Both the position numbers and the translations under genes were made by a program. DNA of 64,000 bases from Rhodobacterales bacterium (GTDB taxonomy: Bacteria > Pseudomonadota > Alphaproteobacteria > Rhodobacterales > Rhodobacteraceae): assembly GCA_002748265.1 (NCBI GenBank), contig PDRY01000018.1, positions 1 through 64,000 of the forward strand, read 5' to 3'. The notes beneath the pieces were generated by a model. That model had not been told where the DNA came from. It worked only from the letters and a program-made list of their open reading frames with translations, and made no database searches. Shown here piece by piece: positions 28,583 through 38,002 of this stretch; position 1 is the stretch's first letter, and each line of letters begins with the position of its first letter.

Positions 28583-31090
28583 TTGATCCGTTTCATCCTT
28601 TCTTTCTTTGGCGCGCTGTTCTCGATGGCGACGCTTGGGCTCGTCATGGTCGGGCTCGGCATTGGCGGCGTGCTGCACATGTATGGGCGCGATCTGCCCT
28701 CTTATGAGGTGCTGTCGCAGTACACGCCCAAGACGATCAGCCGGATCTATTCCGGTGAGGGTGAGATCATCGACGAATTCGCCACCGAACGGCGCCTGTT
28801 CACCCCCGCCGAAGAGATCCCCGATCTGGTGAAGAACGCCTTCATCTCGGCGGAGGACAAGAATTTCTACACCCATGCGGGCTATGATCCGCGCGGCATG
28901 GCGGCTGCCTTCATTGAGGCGGTGCGCTCGGGCGGCTCCAATGTGCGCGGGGCGTCCACCATCACCCAGCAGGTGATGAAGAACTTCCTCCTGTCGGCGG
29001 ATCGCACGGCGGAGCGGAAGATCAAGGAAATCATCCTGGCCAGCCGCATGGAACAGTCCATGTCCAAGGATCACATCCTTGAGCTCTACATGAACGAGAT
29101 TTTCCTGGGCCAGAACAGCTACGGCGTGACCGCTGCGGCGCAGACCTATTTCAACAAGCCCCTGCGTGATCTGACCCCGGCCGAAGCGGCCTATCTGGCG
29201 GTGCTGCCCAAGGCGCCGTCCAACTACCACCCTGTGCGCGACCGCGAGCGGGCCGTGAACCGGCGCAACTTCGTTCTGAAGGAGATGTTCGAGAACGGCT
29301 ATCTGGATCAGGCGGCCTATGAAGAGGCCCGCGACGCGCCGCTGGCCACCGTGCAGGGCGGGGAGATCGAGAGCTTCAAATCCGAACTGCCGCCGCGCAA
29401 CTACTTCACCGATGAAATCCGCCGCCAGCTGTCGAAGGATTTCGGGGAGGATGAGTTCTTCTCGGGCGGTCTGGCGATCCGGGCCACGATGGATCCCGAA
29501 CTTCAGCTCGCCGCCGCGGATGCCCTGCAGCGTGCGCTTGAGAACTATGACCGGGGGCTGGGCCGCTGGCGCGGCAGCGGCAAGACCATCGACCCGGCCA
29601 AGCTGGACAACTGGCGCGATGAACTGGCCAATGTCACGATTGCCCGCGACATCGAGCTGGAAAGCCCGTGGCGCCCGGCGGTGGTGCTGTCGGTCGGTGG
29701 CGGCGAAGCCCGGCTGGGCATCGAAGGCTGGAGCGAAGAGGAACCCGCGCCGGTCGTGCCCTCCAAGGATCTGGATTGGGCGCGCGGCGGGATGGATGGC
29801 AACCTGTCGGTCGGGGACGTGGTGCATGTGCGCCGCATGATCGCCGATGCCGATGGCAGCTTCATCCGCTGGACCCTGCGCCAGGTGCCGCTCGTGCAGG
29901 GCGCCTTCATGGCGATGGATGTGAATTCGGGCCGGGTGCTGGCGATGCAGGGGGGCTTCTCCTACCAGCATTCGGTGTTCAACCGCACCACGCAGGCGAT
30001 GCGCCAGCCGGGATCGAGCTTCAAGCCCTTCGTCTACGCGGCGGCGCTCGACAGTGGCTATACGCCCGCGACCATCGTCGTGGACGCGCCGATTGAGATC
30101 AACACGCCCCAGGGCGTCTGGCGCCCCAAGAACTACAGCAACCGCTTCTACGGCCCGACGCCCGTCCGCACCGGGATCGAACAGTCGCGGAACCTGATGA
30201 CCATCCGCCTGGCGCAGGAGGTGGGCATGGATGTCGTGGCCTCCTATGCGGAGAAATTCGGCGTCTATGAGAACATGAACCGCGTGCTGGCGGCGTCGCT
30301 GGGCTCGGATGAGACCACGCTCTTCAGAATGGTCGCGGCCTACGCCATGTTCGCCAATGGCGGGGAGCGGGTGGAGCCGACCTTGGTCGACCGCGTGCAG
30401 GACCGGTTCGGCAAGACGGTCTACCGTCATGATCCGCGTGTGTGCGAGACCTGCTCTGTCCCCGATCAGGCGGCGGGCCGCGCTCCGCGCATCTCTTCGA
30501 ACCGCGAGCGGGTCATGAACGCCGTCACCGCCTATCAGCTCACCTCGATGATGGAAGGCGTGGTCAAGCGCGGTACGGCGGCGCGCACCGTCAATCTGCC
30601 GGTGCCGATCGCGGGCAAGACGGGCACGACTAATGATGCAAAAGATGCGTGGTTCGTGGGCTTCTCGTCGAATATCTCGGCGGGCTGCTATATCGGCTAT
30701 GACACGCCGCGCTCGCTGGGCTCCAATGTCGGGGGCGGGGGGCTGTGCGGCCCCGTGTTCAACCGTTTCATGTCTGAGGCGATCCGCAAATATGGCGGGC
30801 GGGCGTTCTCTGTCCCGGACGAGTGCCGGTTCATCAAGATCGACCGCTTCACCGGCGCGCGCCTGCCTGACACGGCCAGCGGCGACAATGTCGTGGCAGA
30901 GTGCTTCCGCCAGGGCGAAGAGCCGATCTTTGGCATCACCTTCGATGGCGGCTTTGCCATGGCGGCGGACATCCCGCTGGTCGATGCGGTTCGGCCGGTG
31001 GTGAAGGAAGTGCAAAGCTCGACCGGGGAGAGCGTCCGCGTGGCCCCCAAAGCGGATTTTGGGTCGCTGTCCTCTGGCGGGCTCTACTGA
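28583..31090 (+). CDS. mrcA: Penicillin-binding protein 1A
   Basis: The 835-residue bifunctional enzyme polymerises lipid II and crosslinks peptidoglycan. It has an N-terminal membrane anchor (about residues 5-30) and a GT51 domain with FISAEDKNFYTHAGYD, GASTITQQVMKN and YMNEIFLGQNSYG. An OB-like insert precedes the transpeptidase domain with SxxK serine (PGSSFKPF), SRN (EQSRNLMT) and KTGTTNDAKDAW. The start is a TTG at 28583, the only in-frame start giving the family N-terminus; an ATG at 28558 is out of frame and closes at once. amiC lies directly upstream. Confidence 0.95.
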   Translation: MIRFILSFFGALFSMATLGLVMVGLGIGGVLHMYGRDLPSYEVLSQYTPKTISRIYSGEGEIIDEFATERRLFTPAEEIPDLVKNAFISAEDKNFYTHAGYDPRGMAAAFIEAVRSGGSNVRGASTITQQVMKNFLLSADRTAERKIKEIILASRMEQSMSKDHILELYMNEIFLGQNSYGVTAAAQTYFNKPLRDLTPAEAAYLAVLPKAPSNYHPVRDRERAVNRRNFVLKEMFENGYLDQAAYEEARDAPLATVQGGEIESFKSELPPRNYFTDEIRRQLSKDFGEDEFFSGGLAIRATMDPELQLAAADALQRALENYDRGLGRWRGSGKTIDPAKLDNWRDELANVTIARDIELESPWRPAVVLSVGGGEARLGIEGWSEEEPAPVVPSKDLDWARGGMDGNLSVGDVVHVRRMIADADGSFIRWTLRQVPLVQGAFMAMDVNSGRVLAMQGGFSYQHSVFNRTTQAMRQPGSSFKPFVYAAALDSGYTPATIVVDAPIEINTPQGVWRPKNYSNRFYGPTPVRTGIEQSRNLMTIRLAQEVGMDVVASYAEKFGVYENMNRVLAASLGSDETTLFRMVAAYAMFANGGERVEPTLVDRVQDRFGKTVYRHDPRVCETCSVPDQAAGRAPRISSNRERVMNAVTAYQLTSMMEGVVKRGTAARTVNLPVPIAGKTGTTNDAKDAWFVGFSSNISAGCYIGYDTPRSLGSNVGGGGLCGPVFNRFMSEAIRKYGGRAFSVPDECRFIKIDRFTGARLPDTASGDNVVAECFRQGEEPIFGITFDGGFAMAADIPLVDAVRPVVKEVQSSTGESVRVAPKADFGSLSSGGLY

Positions 31091-31103
31091 GCGGAACGGG
31101 CTT

Positions 31104-31119
31104 GGGGGCTCTGTCCCCC
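31104..31119. repeat. Partial copy of the hairpin repeat after mrcA
   Basis: GGGGG-CTCTGT-CCCCC, 13 nt after the mrcA stop, matches the GC hairpin and loop of the interspersed repeat seen in reverse orientation, but the AT-rich TATTTG arm is missing. Confidence 0.35.
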
Positions 31120-31246
31120 TTGCCGTCGGCGCTTCCCTATCGTGATGGTCCTAGCGATTGGAAGCCAGCTGCGCTTTGGCGAGGGTGCTTGTCTGTCGCC
31201 TATGCGCGCGGTAGATGCTGAGGTCTGACTTGCCCAAGAGGATGCC

Positions 31247-32374
31247 ATGCGCGCCGAAATTCAATCCGTTGCCAATGAGATCGAGAAAAGCCTTGAGCTG
31301 CTCAAGCAGCGGCTGAACTGGGAAACGGCGAAGCACCGGCTGGAAGAGTTCAACGCTCGGATCGAGGATCCCAACCTGTGGGACGATCAGGCCGCCGCGC
31401 AAAAGCTGATGCGGGACCGGCAGATGCTGGTCGATGCGATTGAGACCATCGAAGGTCTGAGCGCCGATCTGGACGACAATATCGGCATGATCGAGCTGGG
31501 CGAGGCCGAGGATGACGATGAGGTCGTGACCGAGGCCGAAGAGGCGCTCAAGGCCGCGCGCGACCGGGCCGCTGCCAAGGAACTGGAGGCGCTTCTGGAC
31601 GGGGAGGCCGACGGCAACGACACGTTCCTTGAGATCAACGCAGGCGCCGGCGGCACGGAGAGCTGCGACTGGGCGTCGATGCTGGCGCGGATGTATGTCC
31701 GCTGGGCCGAGGCCCATGGCTATGAGGTGGAGCTTCAGTCCGAGAGCGCCGGGGAAGAGGCCGGGATCAAATCCGCCGCCTACAAGATCTCCGGGCCCAA
31801 TGCCTATGGCTGGCTGAAATCGGAAAGCGGCGTGCACCGGCTGGTGCGGATTTCGCCCTATGACAGCGCGGATCGGCGACACACCTCGTTCAGCTCGGTC
31901 TGGGTCTATCCGGTCGTGGATGACAATATCGAAATCGAAGTGAACCCCGCCGATATCCGCATCGACACCTACCGGTCTTCGGGCGCGGGCGGGCAGCACG
32001 TGAACACGACGGACTCTGCCGTGCGGATCACCCACGAACCCACCGGGATCGTGGTCACCAGTTCTGAGAAATCGCAGCACCAAAACCGAGACATCGCCAT
32101 GAAGGCGCTGAAATCCCGGCTCTACCAGATGGAGCTGGAGAAGCGCACCGCCTCCATCCAGGAAGCGCACGAGAACAAGGGCGATGCGGGCTGGGGCAAC
32201 CAGATCCGATCCTACGTGCTGCAACCCTACAAGATGGTGAAGGACCTGCGCACGGGGTTTGAGACCTCGGACACGCAAGGCGTGCTGGACGGCGATCTGG
32301 ACGGGTTCATGGCGGCGACGCTGGCCATGAACGTGTCCGGCAAGAGCCGCGCGGACGCGCAGGCCGAGGACTGA
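31247..32374 (+). CDS. prfB: Peptide chain release factor 2
   Basis: The 375-residue factor releases peptides at UGA and [22 protein letters not shown] carries the GGQ that reaches the peptidyl-transferase centre, and the stop-recognition region lies before it. The frame is continuous from ATG 31247 through [19 protein letters not shown], where Escherichia coli prfB has its programmed +1 frameshift, so this gene lacks that autoregulation. It follows mrcA by 156 nt. Confidence 0.96.
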   Translation: MRAEIQSVANEIEKSLELLKQRLNWETAKHRLEEFNARIEDPNLWDDQAAAQKLMRDRQMLVDAIETIEGLSADLDDNIGMIELGEAEDDDEVVTEAEEALKAARDRAAAKELEALLDGEADGNDTFLEINAGAGGTESCDWASMLARMYVRWAEAHGYEVELQSESAGEEAGIKSAAYKISGPNAYGWLKSESGVHRLVRISPYDSADRRHTSFSSVWVYPVVDDNIEIEVNPADIRIDTYRSSGAGGQHVNTTDSAVRITHEPTGIVVTSSEKSQHQNRDIAMKALKSRLYQMELEKRTASIQEAHENKGDAGWGNQIRSYVLQPYKMVKDLRTGFETSDTQGVLDGDLDGFMAATLAMNVSGKSRADAQAED

Positions 32375-32494
32375 TCCCGAGCCGCAGGCGCGTCAGGGCG
32401 CCCGCGCTGCAGCGCGTGTCCTAAAACCTGCATTCTCCCTTCACGATTGATTTGACTGCGACATCTTGCCACCCTTTCCCGAGGGAGGACCAAG

Positions 32495-33280
32495 ATGAGC
32501 CAGTCAGACGTGATGCCGGAGGCCTCTCCGGTTCCGGAAGTGTGCAATGTGACCCTCGCCGATCTGGGCGCGTCGCTGGATGCGGGGATCCGCGATTTCC
32601 TTCAGGCGCCGCATTTCGGCTTGTTCTTCAGCGCGGTTTACGTGCTGGGCGGGTTCTTGATGATGTGGCTCGGGGCAGGGCATGTGACCTGGACCCTGGC
32701 CACGTCGCTGGGCTTTCCGCTCGCGGCGCCGTTTGCGGCGGTCGGGCTCTATGAGGTCAGCCGCCGACTGGAGCGGGGGGAGCAGCTGATCTTTCATCAG
32801 GTGCTGGGCGTGGTGTGGAACGAACGCGGGCGGCAGATCCCCTGGATGGGGGCCATCATCGTGATCTACTTCCTGTTTTGGACCTTTCTGGCCCATATGA
32901 TCTTCGCGCTGATGATGGGATTTTCGTCGCTGACCAACATCTCGGACGGGCTGCCCGCGCTGATGACCCGCGAAGGGTTGATGATGATTGCGGTGGAAAT
33001 GGTCGTGGGCGGGCTGGTGGCAGCGTTGCTCTTTGCGATGACGGTGGTCAGCCTGCCACTTCTGCTGGACAAGGAGATCGACTTCATCACCGCCATGATC
33101 AAAAGCATCGAAGTTGTGAAGCGCAACCCGGTCGTGATGATGAGCTGGGCCGCTTTCGTGGCCGTGGTCACGATCATATCGCTGATCCCGTGGTTTTTGG
33201 GGCTGATCGTGACGCTCCCGGTGCTCGGACATGCGACCTGGCACATCTACCGCCGCGCCTTGCGTGAGCCAATGCCGTGA
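32495..33280 (+). CDS. DUF2189-family integral membrane protein
   Basis: The 261-residue protein opens with an acidic cytoplasmic segment, then a conserved-looking VTLADLGASLDAGIRDFLQAPHFGLFF. Six or so transmembrane helices follow, with GAGHVTWTLATSLGFPLAAPFAAVGLYEVSRRLE in the middle and a late LGLIVTLPVLGHATWHIYRR. This pattern is DUF2189, typically beside cytochrome oxidase or transport genes in alphaproteobacteria; its function is unknown. A GAGGGAGG ribosome site precedes the ATG. It converges on the bactofilin gene across a bidirectional terminator. Confidence 0.88.
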   Translation: MSQSDVMPEASPVPEVCNVTLADLGASLDAGIRDFLQAPHFGLFFSAVYVLGGFLMMWLGAGHVTWTLATSLGFPLAAPFAAVGLYEVSRRLERGEQLIFHQVLGVVWNERGRQIPWMGAIIVIYFLFWTFLAHMIFALMMGFSSLTNISDGLPALMTREGLMMIAVEMVVGGLVAALLFAMTVVSLPLLLDKEIDFITAMIKSIEVVKRNPVVMMSWAAFVAVVTIISLIPWFLGLIVTLPVLGHATWHIYRRALREPMP

Positions 33281-33362
33281 TCCGTCGGTTGTCCCGGACG
33301 GGCGCAGGGGCGACGGGGGCTGCCGGAGCGCTGTCGCTGGTCGCAGGTAAGGCCCTCTAAAC

Positions 33363-33394
33363 CAAAAAGACCGCCCCCTCAGGAGCGGCCTTTT
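33363..33394. terminator. Bidirectional terminator between DUF2189 and bactofilin genes
   Basis: AAAAAGACCGCCCCC and GGAGCGGCCTTTT form an imperfect stem around TCA, with a T tract after it on each strand. It lies between two convergent genes. Confidence 0.7.
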
Positions 33395-33414
33395 CCATTC
33401 AAGGGGCGTGCCGA

Positions 33415-33906
33415 TCAAGCGGTGGGCTTAGGCGCCGGGGCGGCTGCTGCGGGCTTGCCACCCGAAAGCGGATCGTCCTGACGCTGCACGGAGCCTTCGA
33501 AATGGGCGCCGCTTTCAATCGCGATGGTCTTGTGAATGATGTCGCCCTCCACGCGGGCGGAAGAGGTCAGGCGGACCTTCAGGCCGCGCACGCGACCGAT
33601 GATACGACCGTGAACCACGACGTCATCCGCGATCACCTCGCCCTTGACGGTGGCGCTTTCGCCCACGGTCAGCAGGTGTGCGCGCACATCGCCTTCGATC
33701 TGGCCTTCGATATTGATGTCACCGGAGGTCTTCAGGTTGCCCTTGATGTGCAGGTCCGACGACAGAGTCGATGCGGGGGGCTTGGCCTTGGCGGCCGGGG
33801 CCTTGAAGTCCTGGCTGGCGCCGACGGGCTTTTGCTCCGGGGCGGGTGCGGGCTTCGGGTCAGCGGCCTTCGGCCCGGGTTCGTTGATCTTGCTCTTAGA
33901 AAACAT
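33415..33906 (-). CDS. Bactofilin (polymer-forming cytoskeletal protein)
   Basis: The 163-residue protein has a proline/alanine/lysine-rich N-terminal tail (about residues 1-45) and a central bactofilin beta-helix with the regular repeats GNLKTSGDINIEGQIEGDV, GEVIADDVVVHGRI and ARVEGDIIHKTIAIE. A short disordered tail follows. Bactofilins polymerise without nucleotide and scaffold cell-wall enzymes. The start codon overlaps the 3' end of the M23 peptidase gene by 11 nt, so the two are coupled. Pairing of bactofilin with an M23 peptidase is known from stalk and curvature systems in other bacteria. Confidence 0.93.
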   Translation of the reverse strand: MFSKSKINEPGPKAADPKPAPAPEQKPVGASQDFKAPAAKAKPPASTLSSDLHIKGNLKTSGDINIEGQIEGDVRAHLLTVGESATVKGEVIADDVVVHGRIIGRVRGLKVRLTSSARVEGDIIHKTIAIESGAHFEGSVQRQDDPLSGGKPAAAAPAPKPTA

Positions 33907-35233
33907 CTTGTCCGGCCCTTATGTAGATCATTGGGTTCACAGGCTTGCCACCAACGCGCACTTCGTAGTGAAGATGCGGGCCGGTGGAGCGTCCGGAGTT
34001 TCCAATATCACCGATCCGATCCCCGCGCGAGACCCTTTGTCCCACGCTGACACGCATCCGCGATTGGTGCGCGTAGCGGGTCTCGATCCCGAATTCGTGC
34101 TGGATCTTGACCAAACGGCCATAGCCGGAGGACCAGCCTGCAAAGGTGACAACGCCGTCGGCGGGCGCGTAGATCGGCGTGCCGATCGGTGCCGCGAAAT
34201 CGAGCCCGTTATGCATCCGGCCCCAACGGGGACCAAAGCCCGAGGTCATGCGGTATCCCGACTTCACCGGAATATCGAAGGGGGCACGCTCCGCCGCGAT
34301 GCGGTAGAGGTTGATCCGGTCCATCTGGTCGAGGATGTCATTGGCGCGCTGCGCCTGCTCATCCGACGCTCCGCCCTTGGTGGAGAACGTGACCGGCGTC
34401 AGCGGACCGCCCTGGCCGGAATAGCCCCGGCGGACCTCGCGGATCAGGCGATCAGGGTCCATGCCCGCGTTGCGGAACATTTTCTCAATCGGCTCCACCG
34501 ACACCAGCATCGCTTCTTCGAGCTGGCGGAAAATCTCGTCGTTCTTCTCTTCGAGAAGCTGAAGCTCCAGACGCATCTCGGCGGCCTGTTCCAAAGCCAC
34601 TTCCGCGTCCTGAGCGATGGTGTCGCGCTCGGCGGCGGTGTCGGCCAGAGCAGCAGAAAGCAGATCGACCGTGCCGCCCAGCTCACTTGCGGTGCCCGGC
34701 AAAGCGCCCCCGTCTTCGGCTGAGGCCATGAGCGTGTCGGCCTCACCGCGCGCGGCATCGCGCTCATTCATGGTTCGGCGCAGGGTCGCCTGGATCACTT
34801 CGATCCCGGTTTCCAGCTCGCGGCGCCGATCCTCGGAGGCCAGCAGGGCTTCCTGCATGGAGGAAATCTCGCTCAGCGCCGCAGAGAACCGCTCATGCGC
34901 GGCCATCGCCTCGCGGGCGCGCAGATCGCGCTCCGATGCCATGGCGGACAGGCGGTCCTCGTAGATGATCTGGTCTCTCTGGGCCTGCGCGCGGAAATTC
35001 CCGGCGCCGATATTGTCCATCAGCAGCACAGCCGTCGCGATGATCGCCCAACCCACAACAGCCGAGGTGCCCGCCCAGGCCAAAAGCTGATGCCCCGGCT
35101 TGAGACGGATAAACCGCGTTTCGGTGTCAGTCCGAAGGAATAACCGCTTTTCGGGGAAATGCCGCTCTAGCACGGCGTGAACTGCCTGTGTGACACGTGT
35201 ATGCACGTTTCTGTTGTCCCGTCCCGTTTTCAA
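33896..35233 (-). CDS. M23 peptidoglycan endopeptidase with coiled coil
   Basis: The 445-residue protein has a cytoplasmic basic N-terminus and a membrane helix near residues 49-72. A long periplasmic coiled coil rich in Glu, Arg and Ala runs from about residue 85 to 245. The C-terminal LytM domain has MHNGLDFAAPIGTP (first His/Asp zinc ligands) and GPHLHYEVRV (HxH). All four zinc ligands appear intact, so it should be an active endopeptidase. It is translationally coupled to the bactofilin gene, which suggests that the bactofilin positions it. Confidence 0.92.
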   Translation of the reverse strand: MKTGRDNRNVHTRVTQAVHAVLERHFPEKRLFLRTDTETRFIRLKPGHQLLAWAGTSAVVGWAIIATAVLLMDNIGAGNFRAQAQRDQIIYEDRLSAMASERDLRAREAMAAHERFSAALSEISSMQEALLASEDRRRELETGIEVIQATLRRTMNERDAARGEADTLMASAEDGGALPGTASELGGTVDLLSAALADTAAERDTIAQDAEVALEQAAEMRLELQLLEEKNDEIFRQLEEAMLVSVEPIEKMFRNAGMDPDRLIREVRRGYSGQGGPLTPVTFSTKGGASDEQAQRANDILDQMDRINLYRIAAERAPFDIPVKSGYRMTSGFGPRWGRMHNGLDFAAPIGTPIYAPADGVVTFAGWSSGYGRLVKIQHEFGIETRYAHQSRMRVSVGQRVSRGDRIGDIGNSGRSTGPHLHYEVRVGGKPVNPMIYIRAGQDVF

Positions 35234-35239
35234 TTCCGC

Positions 35240-35320
35240 GGCCCATGCCCCCCGAGACGGGTCCGCGCAACTTTGTGTTACAAAGCTAGTGCCATTCCTG
35301 CAACAATTTTGAAGCTATTT
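35240..35320 (-). promoter_or_regulatory. Possible promoter and inverted repeat before the M23 gene
   Basis: Upstream of the M23 start, CTTTGT (35271-35276) and ACAAAG (35280-35285) form a 6-bp inverted repeat. Reading the minus strand, a TTGCAG hexamer precedes it at about promoter spacing. The -10 match is weak and the boundaries are approximate. Confidence 0.3.
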
Positions 35321-35350
35321 CGCTGCGACACTTGGGCATTTTTGCATATT

Positions 35351-36184
35351 TCAGCGGCTTTCTGCCGACCGGGGCGAATCGCCCTCTGCCAAAGGCCAGT
35401 AAAAATCAGGCGGAAGCCCGGCTTGAGCGCGTTTTTCTTCGTTAAACGGCGGCTTTAGCGCCCCGTGGAAATAGCGCCGCACCAGCTCGTGGAACACCAC
35501 CACCGGATCGCGATCCTCGCGCCCGCACAGGAAGTGGAACCACTTCGAGCCATAGGCGACATGGTGAACCTCCTCGGCATAGATGACGTTGAGCGCCTCG
35601 ACCGTCTGCGCGTCTCCGGCCTTCTCAAAGATCGAAATCATGCCCGGCGTGACATCGAGCCCCCGTGCCTCCAGCACCATGGGCACAACGGCAAGACGGC
35701 CCATCAGATCCTCCGCCGTGTCCTCGGCCGCGCGCCACATCCCGGCATGGGCGGGCAGGGCGCCGTAATGGCTGCCCTGCCTCTCAAGACAATCGCAGAT
35801 CAGGTTGAAATGCTTGGCCTCTTCATCTGCCGATTTGACCCAGTCATCGGCAAACCCGACGGGCATGGGCACATGACTGAACCGCGCCAGGATGTCCCAA
35901 TGCAGGTCCACCGCGTTCAGCTCAATATGAGCGATGGCGTGCAGCATCGCGGTCCGCCCCTCAGGGCTGCCCGGCCTGCGCCTCGGCACATCGCGGGGAT
36001 CGCGCAACTCGGGCCGCGCAGGCCGCGCGGGCTGCATCGGAGGCGCCCCCCGCCCGATCTCCGGCGCATCCCCCGCCGCCCGCATCGCGCGCCACTGCGC
36101 CGCATAACGGCGCGACAACGCCGCTTTGGCACGCCCATCCGCCGTGTTCAGGACCTCGCACGCCATCTCCGCCAGGCTCGCCAT
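35351..36184 (-). CDS. Ferritin-like protein (DUF455)
   Basis: Started at MASLAEMACEVLNTADGRAK the protein has 277 residues; upstream frame sequence is repeat DNA. The helical core carries the ferritin-like metal pattern: HAIAHIELNAVDLHWDI, then SADEEAKHFNLI with a second Glu-x2-His, and AEEVHHVAYG with another. DUF455 proteins are di-iron ferritin-like proteins of unknown reaction. The order of ligands suggests an intact di-iron site. It is downstream of bcp on the same strand, with an interspersed repeat in between. Confidence 0.88.
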   Translation of the reverse strand: MASLAEMACEVLNTADGRAKAALSRRYAAQWRAMRAAGDAPEIGRGAPPMQPARPARPELRDPRDVPRRRPGSPEGRTAMLHAIAHIELNAVDLHWDILARFSHVPMPVGFADDWVKSADEEAKHFNLICDCLERQGSHYGALPAHAGMWRAAEDTAEDLMGRLAVVPMVLEARGLDVTPGMISIFEKAGDAQTVEALNVIYAEEVHHVAYGSKWFHFLCGREDRDPVVVFHELVRRYFHGALKPPFNEEKRAQAGLPPDFYWPLAEGDSPRSAESR

Positions 36185-36193
36185 CGCGCACCC

Positions 36194-36250
36194 CTTCTTA
36201 TCTGTCCAAATACCTCGGGGGAGTCCCGCAGGGACGGGGGCAGAGCCCCC
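36194..36250. repeat. Interspersed intergenic hairpin repeat, copy B
   Basis: Same order as copy A (CTTCTTAT, then a CAAATACCTCGGGGGAG core and a GGGGG-CAGAG-CCCCC hairpin), but the middle hairpin is GTCCC-GCA-GGGAC instead of GCCC-GAA-GGGC, a compensatory change that keeps pairing. It lies between the bcp stop and the DUF455 start. Confidence 0.75.
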
Positions 36251-36259
36251 ACTCACCGC

Positions 36260-36727
36260 TCAAAGCCCGCGCACGGCCTCCAGCACAGCCTCGGCATGGC
36301 CCGGCACCTTCACCTTGCGCCAGACCTGCGCGATCTTCCCGTTCGCATCGATCAGAACCGTTGCGCGCTCGATCCCCATAAAGACCTTGCCATACATCTT
36401 CTTCTCGACCCACACGCCGAACTGCTCGCACACATCGCCCTCGGCGTCGGATAGCAACGGCACGCCCAACTCATGCTTGGCGCGGAACTTTGCGTGTTTC
36501 TCGACCGTGTCCTTGGAGATGCCGAACACCGTCGCCCCGGCCGCGGCGAAGTCTTCCGCCAGTCCGGTGAAGGCAATCGCCTCCTTGGTGCAGCCGGACG
36601 TATCATCGCGCGGATAAAAATAGAGCACCACAGGCCCGCCGCGAAGGGCGGACAGGGTGACGGGATCGCCGCCATCCTGGGGTAGGGTGAAATCGGGGGC
36701 CTCCTGGCCAATCTCAAGTTGGGACAT
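36260..36727 (-). CDS. bcp: Thioredoxin-dependent peroxiredoxin (Bcp/PrxQ type)
   Basis: The 155-residue enzyme reduces hydrogen peroxide and organic peroxides. Peroxidatic Cys46 lies in DDTSGCTKEAIAF; the usual nearby resolving cysteine five residues on is absent, so it is either a one-Cys type or uses the later cysteine in DVCEQFG. The start is MSQLEIGQEAPDF, with an AAGGAG site 7 nt upstream; the longer frame has no such support. It is divergent from queA, with 78 nt between the two starts. Confidence 0.93.
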   Translation of the reverse strand: MSQLEIGQEAPDFTLPQDGGDPVTLSALRGGPVVLYFYPRDDTSGCTKEAIAFTGLAEDFAAAGATVFGISKDTVEKHAKFRAKHELGVPLLSDAEGDVCEQFGVWVEKKMYGKVFMGIERATVLIDANGKIAQVWRKVKVPGHAEAVLEAVRGL

Positions 36728-36805
36728 GTCAGGTCTCCTTTCCTGTCCGTTCTCGCCCGCGCCCTGGCGCTTGTCCAGCCGCGCCTGCCTTGCTAGGGCC
36801 GCGCC

Positions 36806-37840
36806 ATGAAGCTTTCCGATTTCGATTTCGACCTGCCCGACGCCCTGATCGCGACCCGCCCCGCGCGGCCGCGCAGCTCTGCGCGCCTGCTCGTTGCTGA
36901 AGGGGATGCGCTGCAGGATCGCCATGTGGCGGACCTGCCGGACTGGCTGCGCCCCGGAGATCGTCTGGTCCTGAACGACACCCGCGTGATCCCTGCACGG
37001 CTGACCGGCACCCGCAGGCGCGGCGAGGCCGAGGCCAAGATCGAGGTGACCTTGCTCGAGCCCCGCGCGGGCGGCCAGTGGAGCGCTCTCGTCAAGCCGC
37101 TGCGCAAGCTCCGCGAAGGCGAGCAGATTACCTTCAACGGCGGGCTGATCGCCACGTTCGAGGCGCGCGAGGACGGGCAGGCGATCTTAACCTTCAACCT
37201 TGAGGGCGATGATTTCGACGCCGCGCTCGACACGGCCGGGCAGATGCCGCTGCCGCCCTATATCGCCGCGAAACGCGCCGCCGATGACCGCGACCGCAGC
37301 GACTATCAGACCGTCTGGGCGGAACACTCGGGCGCTGTCGCCGCACCGACGGCCTCGCTTCATTTCGACGATGGGCTTCTTGCGCAGTTGGCCGCCAAGG
37401 GGATCAGCTTCACGCGCGTGACGCTTCATGTCGGGGCCGGCACGTTCCTGCCGGTGAAGGTGGACGACATTGCAGATCACAAGATGCACGCCGAATGGGG
37501 CCGCGTCACCCAACAGGCCGCCGAAGAGATCAAAGCCACCCGCGCCAGCGGGGGGCGTGTGATCCCCGTCGGCACCACCGCGCTGCGCCTGATCGAAAGC
37601 GCCGCCCGCAGCGGAGAGATCACGGCTTTTGAGGGCAAGACTGACATCTTCATTACCCCCGGCTTCACCTTCCACGTGACCGATGGGCTGATGACCAATT
37701 TCCACCTGCCCAGATCGACGCTGCTGATGCTGGTCTCGGCGCTGATGGGGATGGACCGGATGCGGGACGCCTATGCCCATGCGATCCGCGAAGGATACCG
37801 GTTCTTCTCTTACGGAGACGCCTCGCTCCTGCTGCCCTAA
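36806..37840 (+). CDS. queA: tRNA preQ1(34) S-adenosylmethionine ribosyltransferase-isomerase
   Basis: The 344-residue enzyme moves the ribose of S-adenosylmethionine onto preQ1 at wobble position 34, giving epoxyqueuosine. Family motifs are [64 protein letters not shown] and [17 protein letters not shown]. It is divergent from bcp. The MFS transporter gene follows after 162 nt of sequence with two inverted repeats. Confidence 0.96.
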   Translation: MKLSDFDFDLPDALIATRPARPRSSARLLVAEGDALQDRHVADLPDWLRPGDRLVLNDTRVIPARLTGTRRRGEAEAKIEVTLLEPRAGGQWSALVKPLRKLREGEQITFNGGLIATFEAREDGQAILTFNLEGDDFDAALDTAGQMPLPPYIAAKRAADDRDRSDYQTVWAEHSGAVAAPTASLHFDDGLLAQLAAKGISFTRVTLHVGAGTFLPVKVDDIADHKMHAEWGRVTQQAAEEIKATRASGGRVIPVGTTALRLIESAARSGEITAFEGKTDIFITPGFTFHVTDGLMTNFHLPRSTLLMLVSALMGMDRMRDAYAHAIREGYRFFSYGDASLLLP

Positions 37841-37911
37841 GCGCTGTTCCGCGCAGCCGCCGTTTTCGCCATTTACAGGAGCCGCGCAGCGCAGATAGAG
37901 GGCCGTCCTGC

Positions 37912-37980
37912 GGTTTGCGACGAATGGTGTCGCAAACCGATCAGACAGGTCGCAGGCTACGTCGCAGCAGGGTGCTGCGA
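37912..37980. promoter_or_regulatory. Two perfect inverted repeats upstream of the MFS gene
   Basis: GGTTTGCGAC (37912-37921) and GTCGCAAACC (37929-37938) form a perfect 10-bp repeat with a 7-nt spacer. TCGCAGCA (37962-37969) and TGCTGCGA (37973-37980) form a perfect 8-bp hairpin with a GGG loop, 22 nt before the MFS start. They could be a TetR-type operator, a structured leader, or a terminator for queA; there is no T tract. Confidence 0.5.
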
Positions 37981-38002
37981 TGCCATGTAAGGGGCTCCTT
38001 GG

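Noticed and set aside
27998-31015. Minus-strand frame of about 1000 codons opposite mrcA
   Set aside because: Antisense shadow; the plus strand has intact transglycosylase and transpeptidase motifs.
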